Source: Allopontixanthobacter sp041741895
GTDB lineage: Bacteria; Pseudomonadota; Alphaproteobacteria; Sphingomonadales; Sphingomonadaceae
Direction: 5' to 3'
DNA: 5,488 bases
Assembly: GCA_041741895.1 (NCBI GenBank)
Contig: JBGSJO010000055.1
Location: forward strand, 1-5,488
Shown here piece after piece: positions 5,061 through 5,488 of this stretch (position 1 is its first letter; every line of letters starts with the position of its first letter). The notes under the pieces are model-generated. The model saw only the letters and a program-made list of their open reading frames with translations, searched no databases and was not told where the DNA came from. Made by a program: the position numbers and the translations under genes.

Positions 5061-5488
5061 ATGAATTACGAATCTACCGTAACAGCGGACGGTCCAGAAT
5101 ATTCGATCTCCGACCTTTCAGGGGCGGAGAGCGGTTCTGCGCGTCCAGGCAAGCGCGCCCTGGTCATTTCGACGATTCTGATTGCCATCGCACTTTTGGC
5201 AGGCGTGGCATTTTATCTGATGGGCGGCGGCGATGCTGGGGCAGATGGCGCAGATAATGCCGACCAGGCCCCGCTGATCACGGTGGTTTCCCCGGGCAGC
5301 GGTACGATCGAAGGCGAAATCGCCACAACCGGTACGCTGGCCGCGCGGCGCGCCATGCCCGTGGGCGTGGTGGGCGAAGGCGGTCGCGTGGTTTCGGTTC
5401 CGGTCGAGGCGGGCGAATGGGTCAGCGCTGGTCAGGTGCTGGCGGTAATCGATCGTTCGGTGCAGAACCAGCAGGCCAATGCGCAGGC
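5061..5488 (+). CDS. RND-type efflux pump periplasmic adaptor (membrane fusion protein), N-terminal part
   Basis: Membrane fusion proteins of the HlyD/AcrA class join an inner-membrane RND transporter to an outer-membrane channel; the transporter gene would be expected beyond the window. The 142 codons present show a hydrophilic cytoplasmic tail (1-30), KR followed by a single membrane anchor (about 33-54), an acidic Gly/Ala/Asp linker (55-70), a first strand region with TVVSPGSGTIEGEIATTGTL (75-93), and the start of a lipoyl-like hairpin (GGRVVSVPVEAGEWVSAGQVLAVID, about 107-131) leading into the Gln-rich helical hairpin. The ATG is the only good start: an in-frame TAA lies at 5046-5048, and AAGG (5047-5050) is 10 bases upstream. 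A membrane anchor rather than a lipobox is used. Substrate cannot be told. The gene continues past the right edge. Confidence 0.88.
   Translation, partial: MNYESTVTADGPEYSISDLSGAESGSARPGKRALVISTILIAIALLAGVAFYLMGGGDAGADGADNADQAPLITVVSPGSGTIEGEIATTGTLAARRAMPVGVVGEGGRVVSVPVEAGEWVSAGQVLAVIDRSVQNQQANAQ

Overview
This window reads as a stretch of alphaproteobacterial chromosome, most likely from the Sphingomonadales, although the genus cannot be fixed from sequence alone. The main reasons are a SciP (DUF1153) cell-cycle regulator, a gene family confined to Alphaproteobacteria, a GC-rich coding style, and an apparent EcfG-type (general stress response) promoter in front of a GlsB/YeaQ-type stress membrane protein gene.

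Left part (1-2276). The window opens inside the last codons of an IS630-family transposase, so an insertion sequence lies to the left. After about 50 bases come two minus-strand genes that read towards the IS: gmd (GDP-mannose 4,6-dehydratase) and fcl (GDP-L-fucose synthase). They abut as TGAATG and together convert GDP-mannose to GDP-L-fucose, a sugar donor for capsule, exopolysaccharide or LPS O-chains. gmd uses a TTG start. An 88-base AT-rich spacer with a short dyad and a 12-base-period repeat separates gmd from the next gene.

Middle (2277-4292). mnmA, on the minus strand, encodes the tRNA-Gln/Lys/Glu U34 2-thiouridylase and is complete. Its ribosome binding site favours an ATG two codons inside the longest reading frame. 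Across a 169-base divergent spacer, a plus-strand pair starts with a 129-codon gene of unknown function. It overlaps sciP by ATGA, so the two are probably translationally coupled. The 3' part of the unknown gene carries an inverted pair of TTAACC half-sites and a 12-bp palindrome, which may be regulatory sequence for sciP, possibly linked to CtrA.

Right part (4293-5488). A glsB-like three-helix membrane protein gene has its own GGAAC...CGTT promoter and a strong AGGAGG ribosome binding site. It ends in an unusual structured 3' region: a 27-bp-spaced duplication that includes the stop codon, two identical small hairpins, a third hairpin, then a strong rho-independent terminator. A 234-base spacer without a convincing gene leads to the 5' end of an RND-type efflux periplasmic adaptor gene that runs off the window.

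I see no CRISPR array, tRNA, rRNA or clear novel multi-gene system. The points most worth following up are the putative EcfG promoter and structured 3' UTR of the glsB-like gene, and the unknown small gene coupled to sciP.
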